Of a stretch of DNA of 64,000 bases, positions 10,612 to 21,451 are shown piece by piece. The first letter of the stretch is position 1, and each line of letters begins with the position of its first letter. Position numbers and translations under genes: made by a program. The notes under the pieces are model-generated. The model was given only the letters and a program-made list of their open reading frames with translations, ran no database searches and had not been told where the DNA came from. This DNA is from Lycorma delicatula (taxonomy: Eukaryota > Arthropoda > Insecta > Hemiptera > Fulgoridae), in the NCBI RefSeq assembly GCF_047948215.1, contig NC_134455.1:158330575-158394574 (forward strand), written 5' to 3'.

Positions 10612-11916
10612 CAGAGTTATCATAAAAGAATGGTACGGTTTTGAACATGGTTTAAATTAAAACAGAATTACTTATAGTTTATGTATTTTATTTTTCAAAT
10701 TTGTCGTCTCAAACATTTTTTTACATAATTAATAAATTTCAATATGTGTGCCCTTAGTCGCTCGACAAATGTCCAAACATCAGTTAACATTTCTTCGTTA
10801 ATGGTTGTCATTGCTTCATTAATGGTGTTTTTTAAGTGGTTTAGGTCGCGAATTTTTTGTGTATAAACAACTCTTTTGATGTACCCCCCACAAGAAAAAA
10901 TCGCAAGTTGTCAGGTCTGGATTCCTTGGAGGCCAAAGTATGGGTCCTTGCCGGCCTATCCATCGATCTCCAAATTTTTCGTTCAAAGCGTCCGTGACCA
11001 ATGCATTGAAGTGCGGGGGAGCACCATCTTGTTGGAAATGAAGTTGATAAATGTTTTCGAGTTCATCCAGCTGAGGAAAGCAATAATTGGTTAACATGTC
11101 AAGATACACAACTCCATTAATTGTTTTTTTCAGCAAAGAAGAAAGGCCCTATTACACGATTTTTCATCACATCACACCAAACATTAACTTTAGGAGAATC
11201 GCGTTGTTTCACAATAACTGGGTGTGGGATTTCAGAGCCCCATATTCGTGAATTATGTCTGTTAACACATCCATTCACATGGAGTGTAGCTTCGTCTGTA
11301 AAAATTATATCATCTAAAAATGATTCGTTTTCTCTTATTCTGTCCAACATTTTAACAGCGAAATTGTAACGTTTTACACCATCATCGGGTTTCAATTCCT
11401 GCAGTATCTGGATTTTATAAGCGTGTAATTTCAGTTTTTTATGTAAAACTTTCTGAACTGTTGATTTTGGAATACCTAATTCGAGGCTTCTATGGGGGAT
11501 GGACTTCCCAGGACTTCTAATTGCCGATTGTCTAATTAGTTCAACCGTTTCGTCTGGTACACTTGGTCTGCCGGTTGATTTCTGTTTCTTAACTGATCCA
11601 GTTTCTTCGAATTGTTTGAACCAACGTGTTATGTTATTTTTGTGTGGTGGATCTCTTCCGAATTCACGTCGAATCGTACGTTGAACTAAAATTACGGAAT
11701 TCAGCCATCAATAAAACACACTTTGCTTTGTCTTTATCCGAGAACATAGTAACTCACTAAACTCACCGCAATAACAATACAAGAACTGACGTTGTGGTTA
11801 CAACTACTGATAAACAAACTTTTGGGTTGGAGGCTTTCAGGGATACCAATATATCTAGAAATTTCCCTACAATCTTCCTATGAATTACAGAAACCTATTC
11901 TTTTATGATAACTTTG
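10612..11916 (-). mobile_element. Complete mariner-type transposon (DD41D), nested in the hAT relic
   Basis: Terminal inverted repeats are visible: 10612 begins cagagttatcataaaagaat, and the reverse complement of the right end (11916 leftward) begins caaagttatcataaaagaat, with one mismatch in 20 bases. Each end is flanked by TA (10610-10611 and 11917-11918), the mariner/Tc1 target. The length of 1305 bp is typical. The hAT protein similarity resumes directly after the right TA, so this element inserted later. Confidence 0.85.
10690..11748 (-). pseudogene. Tc1/mariner transposase, DD41D spacing, three frameshifts
   Basis: The start MFSDKDKAKCV lies near 11748. The helix-turn-helix region includes RRTIRREFGR-like, TGRPSVPDETVELIRQSA and KSTVQKVLHKKLKLHAYK segments. 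The catalytic domain has the first aspartate in IIFTDEATLHVNG with VNRHNSRIWGSE, the second in FQQDGAPPHF, and the third in PRNPDLTTCDFFLWG. I count 41 residues between the second and third aspartates, the spacing of rosa/VISITOR-type DD41D elements, rather than the 34 of mariner proper. Frameshifts near 11695 (N-terminus), 11136 (an A-run) and 10850 (a G-run) break the frame, but no catalytic residue is lost. The C-terminus ends near 10690 (LRAHILKFINYV). Confidence 0.82.
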
Positions 11917-12160
11917 TATAAAACGTATGTGATACTTTACCAAATAATTTTATATCAGTGAAGAAACTTGTTAAAGCTCTTTTAACGATGTTTAGGTCCA
12001 CATATTGATGTGAAAAATTGTTTTCCTCAATGAATTTTTTAAAATCTAACAACAAAAATAAACTTTGAAATTATTTGACTGCAAAATACGTTAAATCAAT
12101 AAAAATGGAATATGAACCTAATATAGGAAACTATCTGAAAATAAGCAACAACAGATTCCC

Positions 12161-13355
12161 CATTAAATATACTACTTTTATCAACTTTATTACATGCACA
12201 CATATCTGTAACTATGTTTATTCATAAAGAATATATCATATCATATATTTCATATATATGTGCTTTTCTTTATTCCTTGTTCATTCAAATACTTAGTGCA
12301 GAGGTGCCACTAGGTATGGTGTCAGCTGGTGTGCTGACACATGCTATTACTCCATCCAATTGATATCAATTTTTGACATTGACTTTTATCTTTTGCTTTT
12401 CACATACAAAATTAAGTTCTAAAGCAAAAAGGAAACAAACCTTTTTAAAGGATTTTGAAAGTAAGAATCAAAAACAGGATCTACTTTCAAGTTTTTCTGT
12501 TAACAAATTTTTGGTGTTTCCAAATTAAACACACTTACCAAGTGATGCAATTGACTTAGTGACTCATGGGCTAGTATTAAAAAATATAATGAACAAAATT
12601 TGACCCCACTTCTCAAAAAGGTTTGCCATCACTGATTTAGAAGATACACAATCGACTTTATTGATATTGATGGGTAAACGTTTGGTTGTTAAATCATCCA
12701 TTACTACAATGCAAACCTTTGTTAGCAGATTTGACATTCAAATTAATGACAGCTATTCATTAAAAATTATGTTAAAGAATTTTCAAGAGCTGTTGCAAAA
12801 GTATGATATGAAAATGTTACAAGTGGGAAGGTTCATATTGAAGTTAACTTATTTATCTTAGAATGTAAACTAAGTTTTATATTTATATCTCACACGTTAG
12901 CTAATTCTATTTGATTGCCACCAATCAATTATCAGAATTTAATGGAAACATTCTTAAATGCCAATATTACTTTATTAAGTTTATGATTTAATTCATTACA
13001 CGTGAAGTGATCAGTCTAATACGGAAAAGTTACATTATCTTTATTTTTCACTTAAAGGTATAGCATTTGAGATAATAAATAATTTACCAGTCGCAAATGA
13101 GAATTATTTAGTGGCAATTATATTAAAAAAAAGATGTAATAGCAATATACTTATAGATTCATCATGTAGATAATATACTTGAGATTAATTCAGTTCGAAA
13201 GGAGTCTATTATCTGGTATTTCTCATTTTAATAATGTGATCTGTTCATCCATAAATTTTTCTAAAGTTATAGATTTACAATCTGACATCTTTGAACTTAT
13301 AGAAATTCAGATTCCAAGCTAGACCCTTTCACATAAAGGTTGTGGAAAAAAGATG
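12161..13355. other. No gene recognised; hAT-like end near 12635
   Basis: This stretch holds the tail of the hAT relic up to about 12635 (aaggtttgccatcactg). Beyond that a 66-codon open frame at 12661-12861 has no recognisable similarity and ordinary AT-rich composition. Confidence 0.3.
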
Positions 13356-13399
13356 ATACCTAATATCCGTACAAAAAAAAATGTACAGATATTAGGTAT
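13356..13399. repeat. Hairpin-forming inverted repeat
   Basis: The arms atacctaatatccgtac (13356-13372) and gtacagatattaggtat (13383-13399) pair at 16 of 17 positions around a 10-base A-rich loop. Confidence 0.75.
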
Positions 13400-13544
13400 T
13401 TTATGGAATAATCATTTAGACAATTTTTTATTTCTTTTGGAAGGACAAAAAAATGCTTTGCATTATCATCGCTCAAAATAAAAAGCTTTTATAAAAAAAA
13501 AGTAACTAACTACAAATGGTATAAAAATTGTAATTAAAAAAAAT

Positions 13545-14080
13545 TACAACTAATATCGCAGATAAAAATTTACTTAAAATACATTTAAAATTAATATTAC
13601 AGCTCTAAACATAGAATTAACATGCGTAAATACAAAAAGAAAATATATATTAAAAACTTAACTAAAAATAAATAAAATTTTACAAAGTCCAAAAGAGGTG
13701 TAAAGGGCCCCTTCTTGGATAACATAAACACAAAAAACTAACAAAAAAACTAAAATATTAAAAATGAAATAAAAACTTAAAACTAATAACACTAAAAATT
13801 TACAACTAATATCACAGTCAGAATTTTAAAAATATGATAAAATTATTTAAAAGATAGAAATGATCACAAAAACAATATACAATTTACATAAACATAGACA
13901 AAATCTAAGAGGATGTGAAGACCCCTTCCCAGTTAAGAAAATAAAAAACAAACACAAAACATAAAAATTAAATCAAAAACGGACACTAAAAACTTTTCAA
14001 ATACAAAAAGTATATGTATCAATATCAAATTTTATGTATAAGAGCAACAAGAGACAAAAATATAAACATCCGGTCTAAAA
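13545..14080. repeat. Two diverged tandem units, probable 3' UTR of the adjacent LINE
   Basis: Unit 1 starts at about 13545 (ttacaactaatatcgcag) and unit 2 at about 13801 (ttacaactaatatcacag). Within each there is a related GC-richer core: gaggtgtaaagggccccttc (13695 on) and gaggatgtgaagaccccttc (13909 on). The offset between matching points varies from about 256 to 215 because of indels. The units lie immediately 3' of the minus-strand LINE coding remnant, so they are probably its 3' UTR (inference). Confidence 0.5.
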
Positions 14081-14084
14081 CTTA

Positions 14085-15314
14085 ATTATCATTGCCCAAG
14101 ATTTGATGGATATTTCTGGGTAATTTAAATTTACAATGCAACGCTACATATAATATATGCAATCCAGACGTACGTGGCGCACAGTCAAGCAGCAGTTGCA
14201 TCATATGCATAGTGGGGCATGTCCTTCTGACATGAGATACTCATGTGTGACTCTGGTATGTCCTATCTGCAATCGACAGAGGACAGTCTTTCTCATGACG
14301 AATTTTTCTGCATGAGGAGTCCCATGGCAATACAGAATCTTTAATGTGCCCGAGTTTGTTATCAATGATTGCATCTTGCTACTTTGCTCAAAGAAAATGT
14401 TTTATACAATTAATAAAGTCAGACATAGTAATAATACAAGTGGTGAAAGGAGAACATGTGTCTTTAGCAGTGGAATTTGCATGTTCATTACATGGAATTC
14501 ACACATGGCTAGGAATGTAACAGAAACTCACTTGCGTGTACGATGGTTCAACTTAGCGATTGTGTTGTAGATTTCGATGACAACAGGATGTCTAGAATAA
14601 AAATTTTCTAAGGCTTGAAGAGCACTACATGAGTCACTGCAAATAAGGATATTTCAGTACTTAGGGTTAATGATATTCAGACCCTTATTTATAGTGTAGA
14701 GTTCAGCAGTAAACATACTCGTAATACCAGATAGACCAAACATTTAAGTTCTATCATTGACAACAAATGTGCAACCAACGATATCATTCTGTTTCGATCC
14801 ATCAGCGTATAGTACTGCATCTGGGTTTATCTTGGAGAGAATATAGTGAAACATTTGCTGGAAGACAGTAGCTGGTGTTGATTCTTCATTGTATATTGTA
14901 AGGTCAAACATAAAACTTATAAGGTTTATTCCTCATGAAGGATATGAGCACAGATACGTTGAAAAAAAATGAAGGTCTGTCAACATTTATATAATGCAGT
15001 AGACATCTGGTAAGACACCTACAGATGCAGCACAACATAGTCCTCATACCTTCCTAAATTAGGATTCTTAAGGACTGAGTCAAAAGCCAGGTGACTTGGG
15101 TTTTCTTTGAGATGGACAAAATAAAATGCTAAAAGCTGGTCCCGTCAATCCCAAAATGATGGCTCACCACAGTCAACAAGTAAGCTTGCAACAGGGCTTG
15201 ATCTAAAGGCACCTATGGCAAGCTGAAGGAAAGCATGATGTACAGCATCCAGCATTTTAAGCACGGTATGACATGCTGAAGAGTAGGCGACCCAACCATA
15301 ATCTAAACAGGAAT
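14085..15314 (-). pseudogene. Jockey/I-like LINE: end of reverse transcriptase plus RNase H
   Basis: Reading from 15314 leftward, IHSCLDYGWVAYSSACHTV, LDAVHHAFLQLAIGAFRSS and PVASLLVDCGE match the segment after the reverse transcriptase active site in Jockey/I-type LINEs. An RNase H domain follows: VLYADGSKQNDIVGC with its catalytic Asp, SMFTAELYTINKGLNII with the Glu, and ILICSDSCSALQAL with the Asp. It ends with VLCRLQIGHTRVTHEYLMSE and LLLDCAP, the usual C-terminal motif of these elements. Internal stops (for example at KYxNILIC and KxVSVT) show that it is dead. A SINE (15318-15645) sits at its upstream end. Confidence 0.75.
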
Positions 15315-15317
15315 GAA

Positions 15318-15645
15318 TTTTCTTTTTTATTCCTGTTTAGCTAACAGGAATTACCATTCAGGTATTACTTCAGAGGATGAATGAAGATGATATGTTTGAG
15401 TGTAAATAAAGTGTAGTCTTGTATAGTCTCAGTTCAATCATTCCTGAGATATGTAATTAATTGAAACCCAACCACCTAAGAACATCGGTATCCATGATCA
15501 AGTATTCAAATCCATACAAAAGTAGTTACTTTTAGTAACTTTTAGTAAAGGCAGTTGCCTTTACTAGGACTTAAATGCTGGAACTCTCGACTTCCAAAGC
15601 AACTGATTTGGGAAGACGCATTCACCACTAGACCAACCCAGGGGG
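15318..15645 (-). repeat. tRNA-derived SINE, copy 1 (full length)
   Basis: On the minus strand it begins ggttggtctagtggtgaatg (box A-like), contains a degraded box B region ending in cctagtaaag, a middle part (ggataccgatgttcttaggt), and a tail with cctctgaagtaatacctgaa and a taaacaggaataaaaaag-type end. A diverged 15-bp duplication flanks it: ctaaacaggaatgaa at 15303-15317 and ctaaatgggaacgaa at 15646-15660. It inserted into the Jockey/I-like LINE. Confidence 0.78.
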
Positions 15646-15675
15646 CTAAATGGGAACGAACTAAGGTGTAGCCTT

Positions 15676-15702
15676 ATCGGTCATGTATGATACATGACCG
15701 AT
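15676..15702. repeat. Perfect 12-bp palindrome with 3-base loop
   Basis: The arms atcggtcatgta and tacatgaccgat are separated by tga. The site lies between the SINE and the next LINE. Confidence 0.8.
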
Positions 15703-15739
15703 TAGCTCCCCAATTGGTGTTGCTAAGAACTGGCAGAAT

Positions 15740-18110
15740 ACCTATTAGTTTATGTTATGTTAACGGCCAAAGCCGTGGTACTGCTGTCCAGTGTTCAATG
15801 CGGGTTTGGTGGTCGTGAACACACTTTAACATCCGTGGCGACTTACCAGGCGTTCCTGGATACTCTGTTTCCAGATGCTCCGGAGGGTAAAGCAGAAGTC
15901 GGCGTTAGGGCGGGTGAGACACCATTCCCTGAAGTACGGGCTCTGGATCACGTAGATATAGACCGAGTGGTTTCTCGAATGGCACTGAGCAAGGCACCGG
16001 GAATTGAGCAACTTGATATTTTCTATCATCTCCTGCCTGTCATAAGAGAGTCGCTTGGCAGGCTGTTCTCGGGGTGCCTAAGCTGAGGTTGCTTTCCGAC
16101 TTGTTGGAAGGTGGCTTTGGTGAGGATGCTATTAAAATCAGGTAAGGATCCTAGTGAGACTATCAGTTATCGACCCATCAGCCTCTTACCGGTAATCGGC
16201 AAGTTGCTTGAAGGGCTGGTTGTGGAACGGCTCTGGGAAAACATCGATATGAACGCACTTATAAAGCGATGCCAGTATGGCTTCATGAAAGATGTTGGCA
16301 CCAAGCATCTTAAAAGTTCTTTCCGAGGTGGAAAGCGCCGACTGTAAACATATTTTGGCAATTTTTATTGACATAGAGACAACATTTCCTTCCTTGTGTT
16401 GGAGTTCTGTCCTCTATGATTTGGAACACCGCAATGTTCCCGTAGCCCTGCAGGCAGTAGTACGAGACTACTTGTCGGATTGCATGGGTCTGTTTAAGGA
16501 TGCGCAACTAGTTGTGGAAACGTCTGTCACCAAAGGGCTCCGTTTTCGGTTCCTTGCTGTGGAACCTGGTATTCGACGAATTTTTGAGACTGACATTTCA
16601 GGAAGGAGTCACGACCCAGGCTTTGCCTGGATCCAGGCAGGGACCATGTCAATGTGACCCCATGTCTGTATCCTGTTAGTTCGTGATAACTCATGACCGC
16701 AGCTAGAAGACCGGGCGCAAGCGGCCTTGTCAACCGCAGAGGGCTGGATGGACATTCAAAATTTAAAGATTTCTGTGCCCAAAACGAATTTTATACTTCT
16801 CAAGGGTGCAGACAAGTTATCATATAGTCGTACCCAGTATTAAGTATAAAGGCTGTGTAATCAGCCGAGTGAGTTCATAAGTACCTAGGTGTTTTGTTTG
16901 ATAAGAAGTTTCTGTTTAGCAACCACATTAGGCAAGAAGCGGCGGACGCCGTCCCTATGATGCACAAGCTTGTTCGAAAGGATTACAGACTGTCAGGCCG
17001 TCATTTATACGTGGTGTACCGGGTGTCTTCGAAAGTATGACCTCTTACGGCGTCAGTTTGGGCGCATAGGTTGGAAAGAAATCTGGTACTTATTCAAAAT
17101 TTAAGGAATGCCCTGTGCAGAGCCTTAAATGTATACACTAGTGTTTTTAAAACAACCTCCTATGAGGCTACTACTGTATTGGGAAAGGCTCTCCCAATTG
17201 ATTCAATGGTAAAGGTTCGGGCGGCCATGTGGAAATTGCGAAGAGGCAGGGAGGCAGGGAGGCCGAGGTATTTAGGATGCGGTTTCGAATCGGGCCTGTA
17301 CCGGGTTGGAACGGTGATCTCAATGCACCGGTTCTAAATTTCAAACAGTTGCCCATCTCCCACCTGCGGAGGAGGCTTTACAGCCTCGCGATGGAAGCAT
17401 GGCACCAAGAATGGCACGCCACGACTAAGGGAAGGTCCTTGTAAAGATTTATACAGGATTTGGGGAGATGTTATGCCGCCTCTCCTTCTTTTTAAAGGGC
17501 AACGGGAGCCTGAGTGCTCTCCAACCATGTAAATTTAAACCAATATTCGTTTCGGTTCCACCTGGCAGCTGATGAGCTGTGCGTCTGAACACATGATGTT
17601 CGACTGTCCAGCTCTTGGGGGGCCAGAACTCAGGCCACCCTGGAACTTAGAGGTCAAGGCGAAAATTGGCCACTCACAAGCGGCGAGTCAGTGTGACGAG
17701 AGCCGCATTGTCGGACCGTGTGGGAGTTCCTTGATGCGGTTTCTTTGTTCAACCGGCAACAGTAGTTTGCCTAAGGGAAGAGACTCCTACCGCGCTGCTG
17801 TAGAAAGCTAGCCGAGAGATATGGCTGGCTACCAGCCACATTAAGGCTCCAAACGCTTTAATGGTGAACAGTACTTGCTGGCATTCAGCGGCCTAGGCGT
17901 AGCAGCGAATTGCTATCTTTGACGAGATAAATTTAATTATTGATAGTCATATATGTTTTAGTAGTTGACGGGGTGCGCCTATTTATTTTAATGACATATG
18001 ACAAGTGGGTGATGGGACCACGCAAGTGGTGTATTATCATACACCACTTATAAATAAGTGTGGAATAAGCGTGGTATCCCACGCTTATTCCGCTCAATCT
18101 TTTAGTTTAG
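15740..18110 (+). pseudogene. R1-like LINE copy 2 (reverse transcriptase region, decayed)
   Basis: Coding blocks on the plus strand are TYQAFLDTLFPDAPEG, VVSRMALSKAPGIEQLD (the APG.D block), SYRPISLLPVIGKLLEGLV, KRCQYGFMKD and FIDIETTFPSLCWSSVLYDL (the catalytic FLDi.gAFd block, aspartate retained but the rest altered). Beyond 16600 are short pieces such as AEGWMDIQNLKISVPKTNFI, EATTVLGKALPIDSMVKV and a cysteine-containing ASEHMMFDCPAL, like the R1 terminal zinc finger. There are many stops and frameshifts, and no FADD box is intact. The start is truncated near 15740. The 3' untranslated part (about 17815-18110) contains the hairpin cluster. Confidence 0.7.
18024..18091. repeat. Three consecutive perfect hairpins, two with TATC loops
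   Basis: Hairpin 1 has arms aagtggtgtat and atacaccactt around tatc (18024-18049). Hairpin 2 has arms cacttat and ataagtg around aa (18045-18060), overlapping the first by five bases. Hairpin 3 has arms ggaataagcgtgg and ccacgcttattcc around tatc (18062-18091). All stems are perfect. The position, between the end of LINE copy 2 and the next LINE, suggests a structured 3' UTR recognised by a reverse transcriptase (inference). Confidence 0.85.
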
Positions 18111-18119
18111 CTCTAGAAG

Positions 18120-20205
18120 CTAGTTAGGATACTGGTCGCTAAACTGTTTCGAGGCGCAGTAGCTGTTTGTGGCACAGACATTTGGGGGGAGAAATGCCAA
18201 GCAATCCAAATTTTTGAAGGATGCATCCTTGGTGTTTCTCCCCAAGCACAGCAGGGAGGAAATTAACATGGAGTATCGACCGCTTTGCCTTATAAACAAC
18301 ATGGGTAAGGCAGTGGAAAGTATGCTGGCCTCCTGCGTGGTGGAGGAGCTAAACGCGGAGACTTGCATTCATGAAAATCAGTTTGGCTTCTGGTCTGGCC
18401 GATCTACGTTGCTAGAGATCCAGAGAGTTGTGAATTGGGCTACCGCTGCCAGACAGGGGACCTGGAGAACGAGAGGAATGCCCATGTTTGTGACGCTTGA
18501 CGTAAGTAATGTCTTTGGGTCTATAACTTGGGAGTCGATTATGACTGCCCCGATGGCCAAGGGAGTTAGCGACTACCTAAGAAGGCAGATCCGGGAGAAT
18601 TTATCAGATCGATAGATTACTGCTGATACATAGGGAGGCACCCTACGCTTCCAAGTCTTCCAAGGAGCACTGCAGGGATTAGTGATTGGCCCCTTGCTTT
18701 GGCTACTGGTGTACCATAGGCAGCTCAGCCTCCACCTGCCAGCTTGTGTGAAAGCGGTAGCATATTCCGACGATCTTGCTGTCTTAATAAACGGCAGGAC
18801 CGAGGCCCCAACTTGAAACAAGGGAAAATAGCCCTATAGATTATTAATGGCTGATGCAAGAGAACGGACTGGAGCTATCTCCACAAAAATGTGTTATACG
18901 ACGCTTACGGGAAGAAGAATAAAAAGGCCAATAGATCCTAAAGTTGGAGGGGGGGGGGGGGCAGCCGCTCCAATTTAAACAGAATATCAAATATCTGGGT
19001 GTAAATAAATATAAATATAGATTGCGCTTTCGAAAGGGCTGAAAATACTTTGAAGGCCCTAAATTTGCTGGTTGCAACACAGAGAACTTCACGAGCATCA
19101 AAGCGGAAAACGTATGTTTGCTGTCACATCGACCTGTTATACGCTGCACTAGTTTGGGGTGCAGTGGATAGAGTCAGGAGGAATCTGAATAGATTAAAAA
19201 GCGTACATAGGCGAATACACTTATAAGAGCATAGGCTTGAGGAGGTTATTAAAAAAATTAAAATTCTAGGAGTCATATCCGGCTACAGAACTATTTCTTA
19301 CGATTCTGTATGTGTCATAGTTTTAGTACTTCCTTGGATTTACAGGTTTTGGAAAACACACTTAGGTATGAAGGAATGGGCAAGGCGGAAGCTGAGGCTA
19401 TAGTCTGAGACACATTTGGCGAGAAAGGTGGTGGACAGGCAGTGGGTCTGTGTGGAGTAAAAGGTTGGTTACAGATTTGGATGCATGGATGAGAAGGAAG
19501 ATTAACTTTTACATTACGCAGACACTCACAGGTCATGATTCCTTTGAACATAACCTTAACAGAATAGGTAAGCTAAGTTCTCTCTGCTGTACGTACTGCA
19601 GTAGAGAGGACACAGTTGAACACACATTGTTCTTGTGTGCGGAATGAGATGTTCTGAGAACTCAATCGGGTTTGGATGGGGTGCGACCGGAAAGTTTGGT
19701 ACAGCATATTTTAACTTCCGACGACAACTGGAGGGTGAACAATATGTTTGTAATATCTGTCCTACGAGAGAAGGATGCAAAAGAAAGAAGGGGTCGTTAG
19801 ATTAGAGCTGGGTGAATACCCCGGCCGTGAGGATAGCATGCTGAGGTGTGCCGGTTCCAATGATCGGTCAGGGACTCCTTGGGAGATACAAACCAGGGAT
19901 AAAAGAAAAACAAAACAAACACCTAGTTGCCGGGTGGGAACCGGGAACGACACAATTGGGCTCGGTTAAACTCCCCAGGGAATTTGGGGCACGCGTAAGA
20001 AAAGACTCTACTGGGGAGCCGACTTATCAAGCCGGAGTTATTTCCAGTAGATCGGGAGGCGTCAGAGTTAGAAGTACACTCTCCTGGGCCGAGTTTTACT
20101 TAACTGTATATCCAGCCCAGGGTAGTAGGCTTTGAAAATACAAAAATGTTTAGGTACTGGTACGGTAAAGGCTTCTGACCAGACGAGTGTGAAGACATGT
20201 GCAGA
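18120..20205 (+). pseudogene. Third R1-like LINE remnant
   Basis: At 18169-18615: LVFLPKHSREEI, YRPLCLINNMGKAVESML, HENQFGFWSGRSTLLEIQRV and MPMFVTLDVSNVFGSITW (catalytic first Asp retained), then DYLRRQIRENLSDR. Later frames give a GALQGLVIGPLLW-like block near 18665 and AYSDDLAVLINGR near 18760 (the FADD box, first position changed from F to Y/S). A Cys/His cluster at about 19580-19645 (SLCCTYCSREDTVEHTLFLC) is the R1 terminal finger. Reading frame breaks are frequent. A non-coding tail continues to about 20205. It is a different subfamily from copies 1 and 2, judged by the LDV.N.F..ITW wording. Confidence 0.7.
18949..18961. repeat. Run of 13 G
   Basis: An uninterrupted G tract lies inside the LINE coding remnant. 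It could be replication slippage or an assembly artefact and shifts the frame there. Confidence 0.8.
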
Positions 20206-20212
20206 GAATAAA

Positions 20213-20560
20213 TCAATAAATGTCCAAAAAGTGTTGTAATGCTAAATTAGGCAGGCCTATCAGCGTACCGAGTGGAATGTTGTCAGGTCCAGGGAAGGTG
20301 TCACATGAGTGTTGAAGTGCATGTGATAACACATTGAATACAAATGGGTCATTTACATCACCGACCGAATCACCAATGTTTAAAAGTAATACTGCATTCT
20401 GTAGCATGTACATCAGAAAATCATGATTAGATGATGAAGTGAGAGAAACCGAGTGGGAAAATTTTCAAAGACAGTTGCCACTAGATAAAATGAAGAAAGG
20501 AGTTGTCCTTCATAAATAAGACCGTCAACAGATTGTTTCGGTGACCCGCAAATAGCATGA
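20213..20560 (-). pseudogene. Short Jockey-type LINE fragment
   Basis: On the minus strand, SLTSSSNHDF then PFVFNVLSHALQHSCDTFPG and PDNIPLGTLIGLPNLALQHF match the Jockey segment just before and including the (T/S)xGPDxI motif of the reverse transcriptase. It is only about 110 codons, with stops at its upstream end. It lies back to back with the tail of the preceding LINE. Confidence 0.6.
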
Positions 20561-21442
20561 ATCTTTTTTCACACAGTAGAAGTGGGAGTAGTGCGTGAGA
20601 AAATGTTCATGGATTTCAACGATGACTTCCTCTTAGAACAAGAACACTGGATAAAAAAAACAATGTGACGCAACTATTACGAACCTAAATTCAACGCTGT
20701 AGTTGAAGAATCAAAAATCAAAAACTCATCGTCAAAATTAATTACATTTGTTAAATTTTCATTTTTTAAGTTACTAATAAATAATTTTTTTCCATACACT
20801 GAGCCTGAAAAGCCCAATGGGTAAACCACTGCAATACTGATCAGTAACATTAGTTTTAAAAATAGAACCGACTTTGCTTTCAGAAACAAGATTCACATTT
20901 TTGTGGTTTATTCGTGAGGTTGAGTTATTACTCGCTCTTATCGGTTAATTTACTTTTGACCTGAGACTGTTTATATTTACAACTTAAGTGAGGTACTCGG
21001 TTGTTAAATTACCAGTCTGAATGAAGTTTAATCACCGATCAGTATAATATTCTGATTACCATTTCAGCTTTATAGATAATCATCTAATATCGACAACTTT
21101 AGAAGGAGAACTATAAACAACTATGAAACTAAAAAAATAATTTAACTCTTCTAATTTTAGAATGATGGAATTTGGTACGGCAAATTAATAATTAAAATTG
21201 TCTTTAACATAAAAAATATAAAACATAGCATCGATAAAATCCCTCCAAAACAGAGCTAGTAATAAGTATATGCATGATTATTGATTGGTTTTCTGGAATT
21301 GTTAGTGTATATTTTTCAAAAATTGATGAGTTCGCTTTTTTTCACTCCAAAATTGAATATTTTCCTCTATCAGAATATGTATGCAATTTTTTGAATTGTC
21401 ATGAAGTATTTTATAGCCAAATACAGTACGAGTTTTCCAAAC
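20561..21442. other. Unassigned; small patch resembling the coiled-coil gene
   Basis: I recognise no gene. Bases 20660-20702 resemble 27018-27060 of the coiled-coil ORF (about 33 of 41 positions, including an exact aacaatgtgacg). The minus-strand frame 20677-20889 has an N-terminal hydrophobic stretch but no known similarity. Confidence 0.25.
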
Positions 21443-21451
21443 GGGTATATC

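Larger units (their letters stand above)
9930..12160 (+). pseudogene. hAT-type transposase relic (GTF2IRD2/ZBED-like), split by a mariner
   Basis: Fragments before the mariner read WLNDLMFLCDITQHFSELNK, LDIFTKDLEMKIMKYFPH, AFQERFNQFKSLKSTFHF and DLEMKLADIQSSIEWKNKF. After the mariner come NNFISVKKLVKALLTMF, SSMNFLKSNNKNKL and EYEPNIGKLSENKQQQ. The first blocks match hAT transposases of the GTF2IRD2/FAM200/ZBED5 type; the last corresponds to the C-terminal dimerisation region, where relatives have FGSTY.CEQ.FS.MN..KS. Stops and frame changes occur throughout. A hAT-like terminus, reading cagtgatggcaaacc on the minus strand, ends at about 12635 and may be the element's 3' end. Confidence 0.65.

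Noticed and set aside
20677..20889. 70-codon minus-strand frame with a hydrophobic N-terminal stretch like a signal peptide
   Set aside because: It is short, has no similarity, overlaps the patch resembling the coiled-coil gene, and AT-rich DNA commonly yields such hydrophobic frames.
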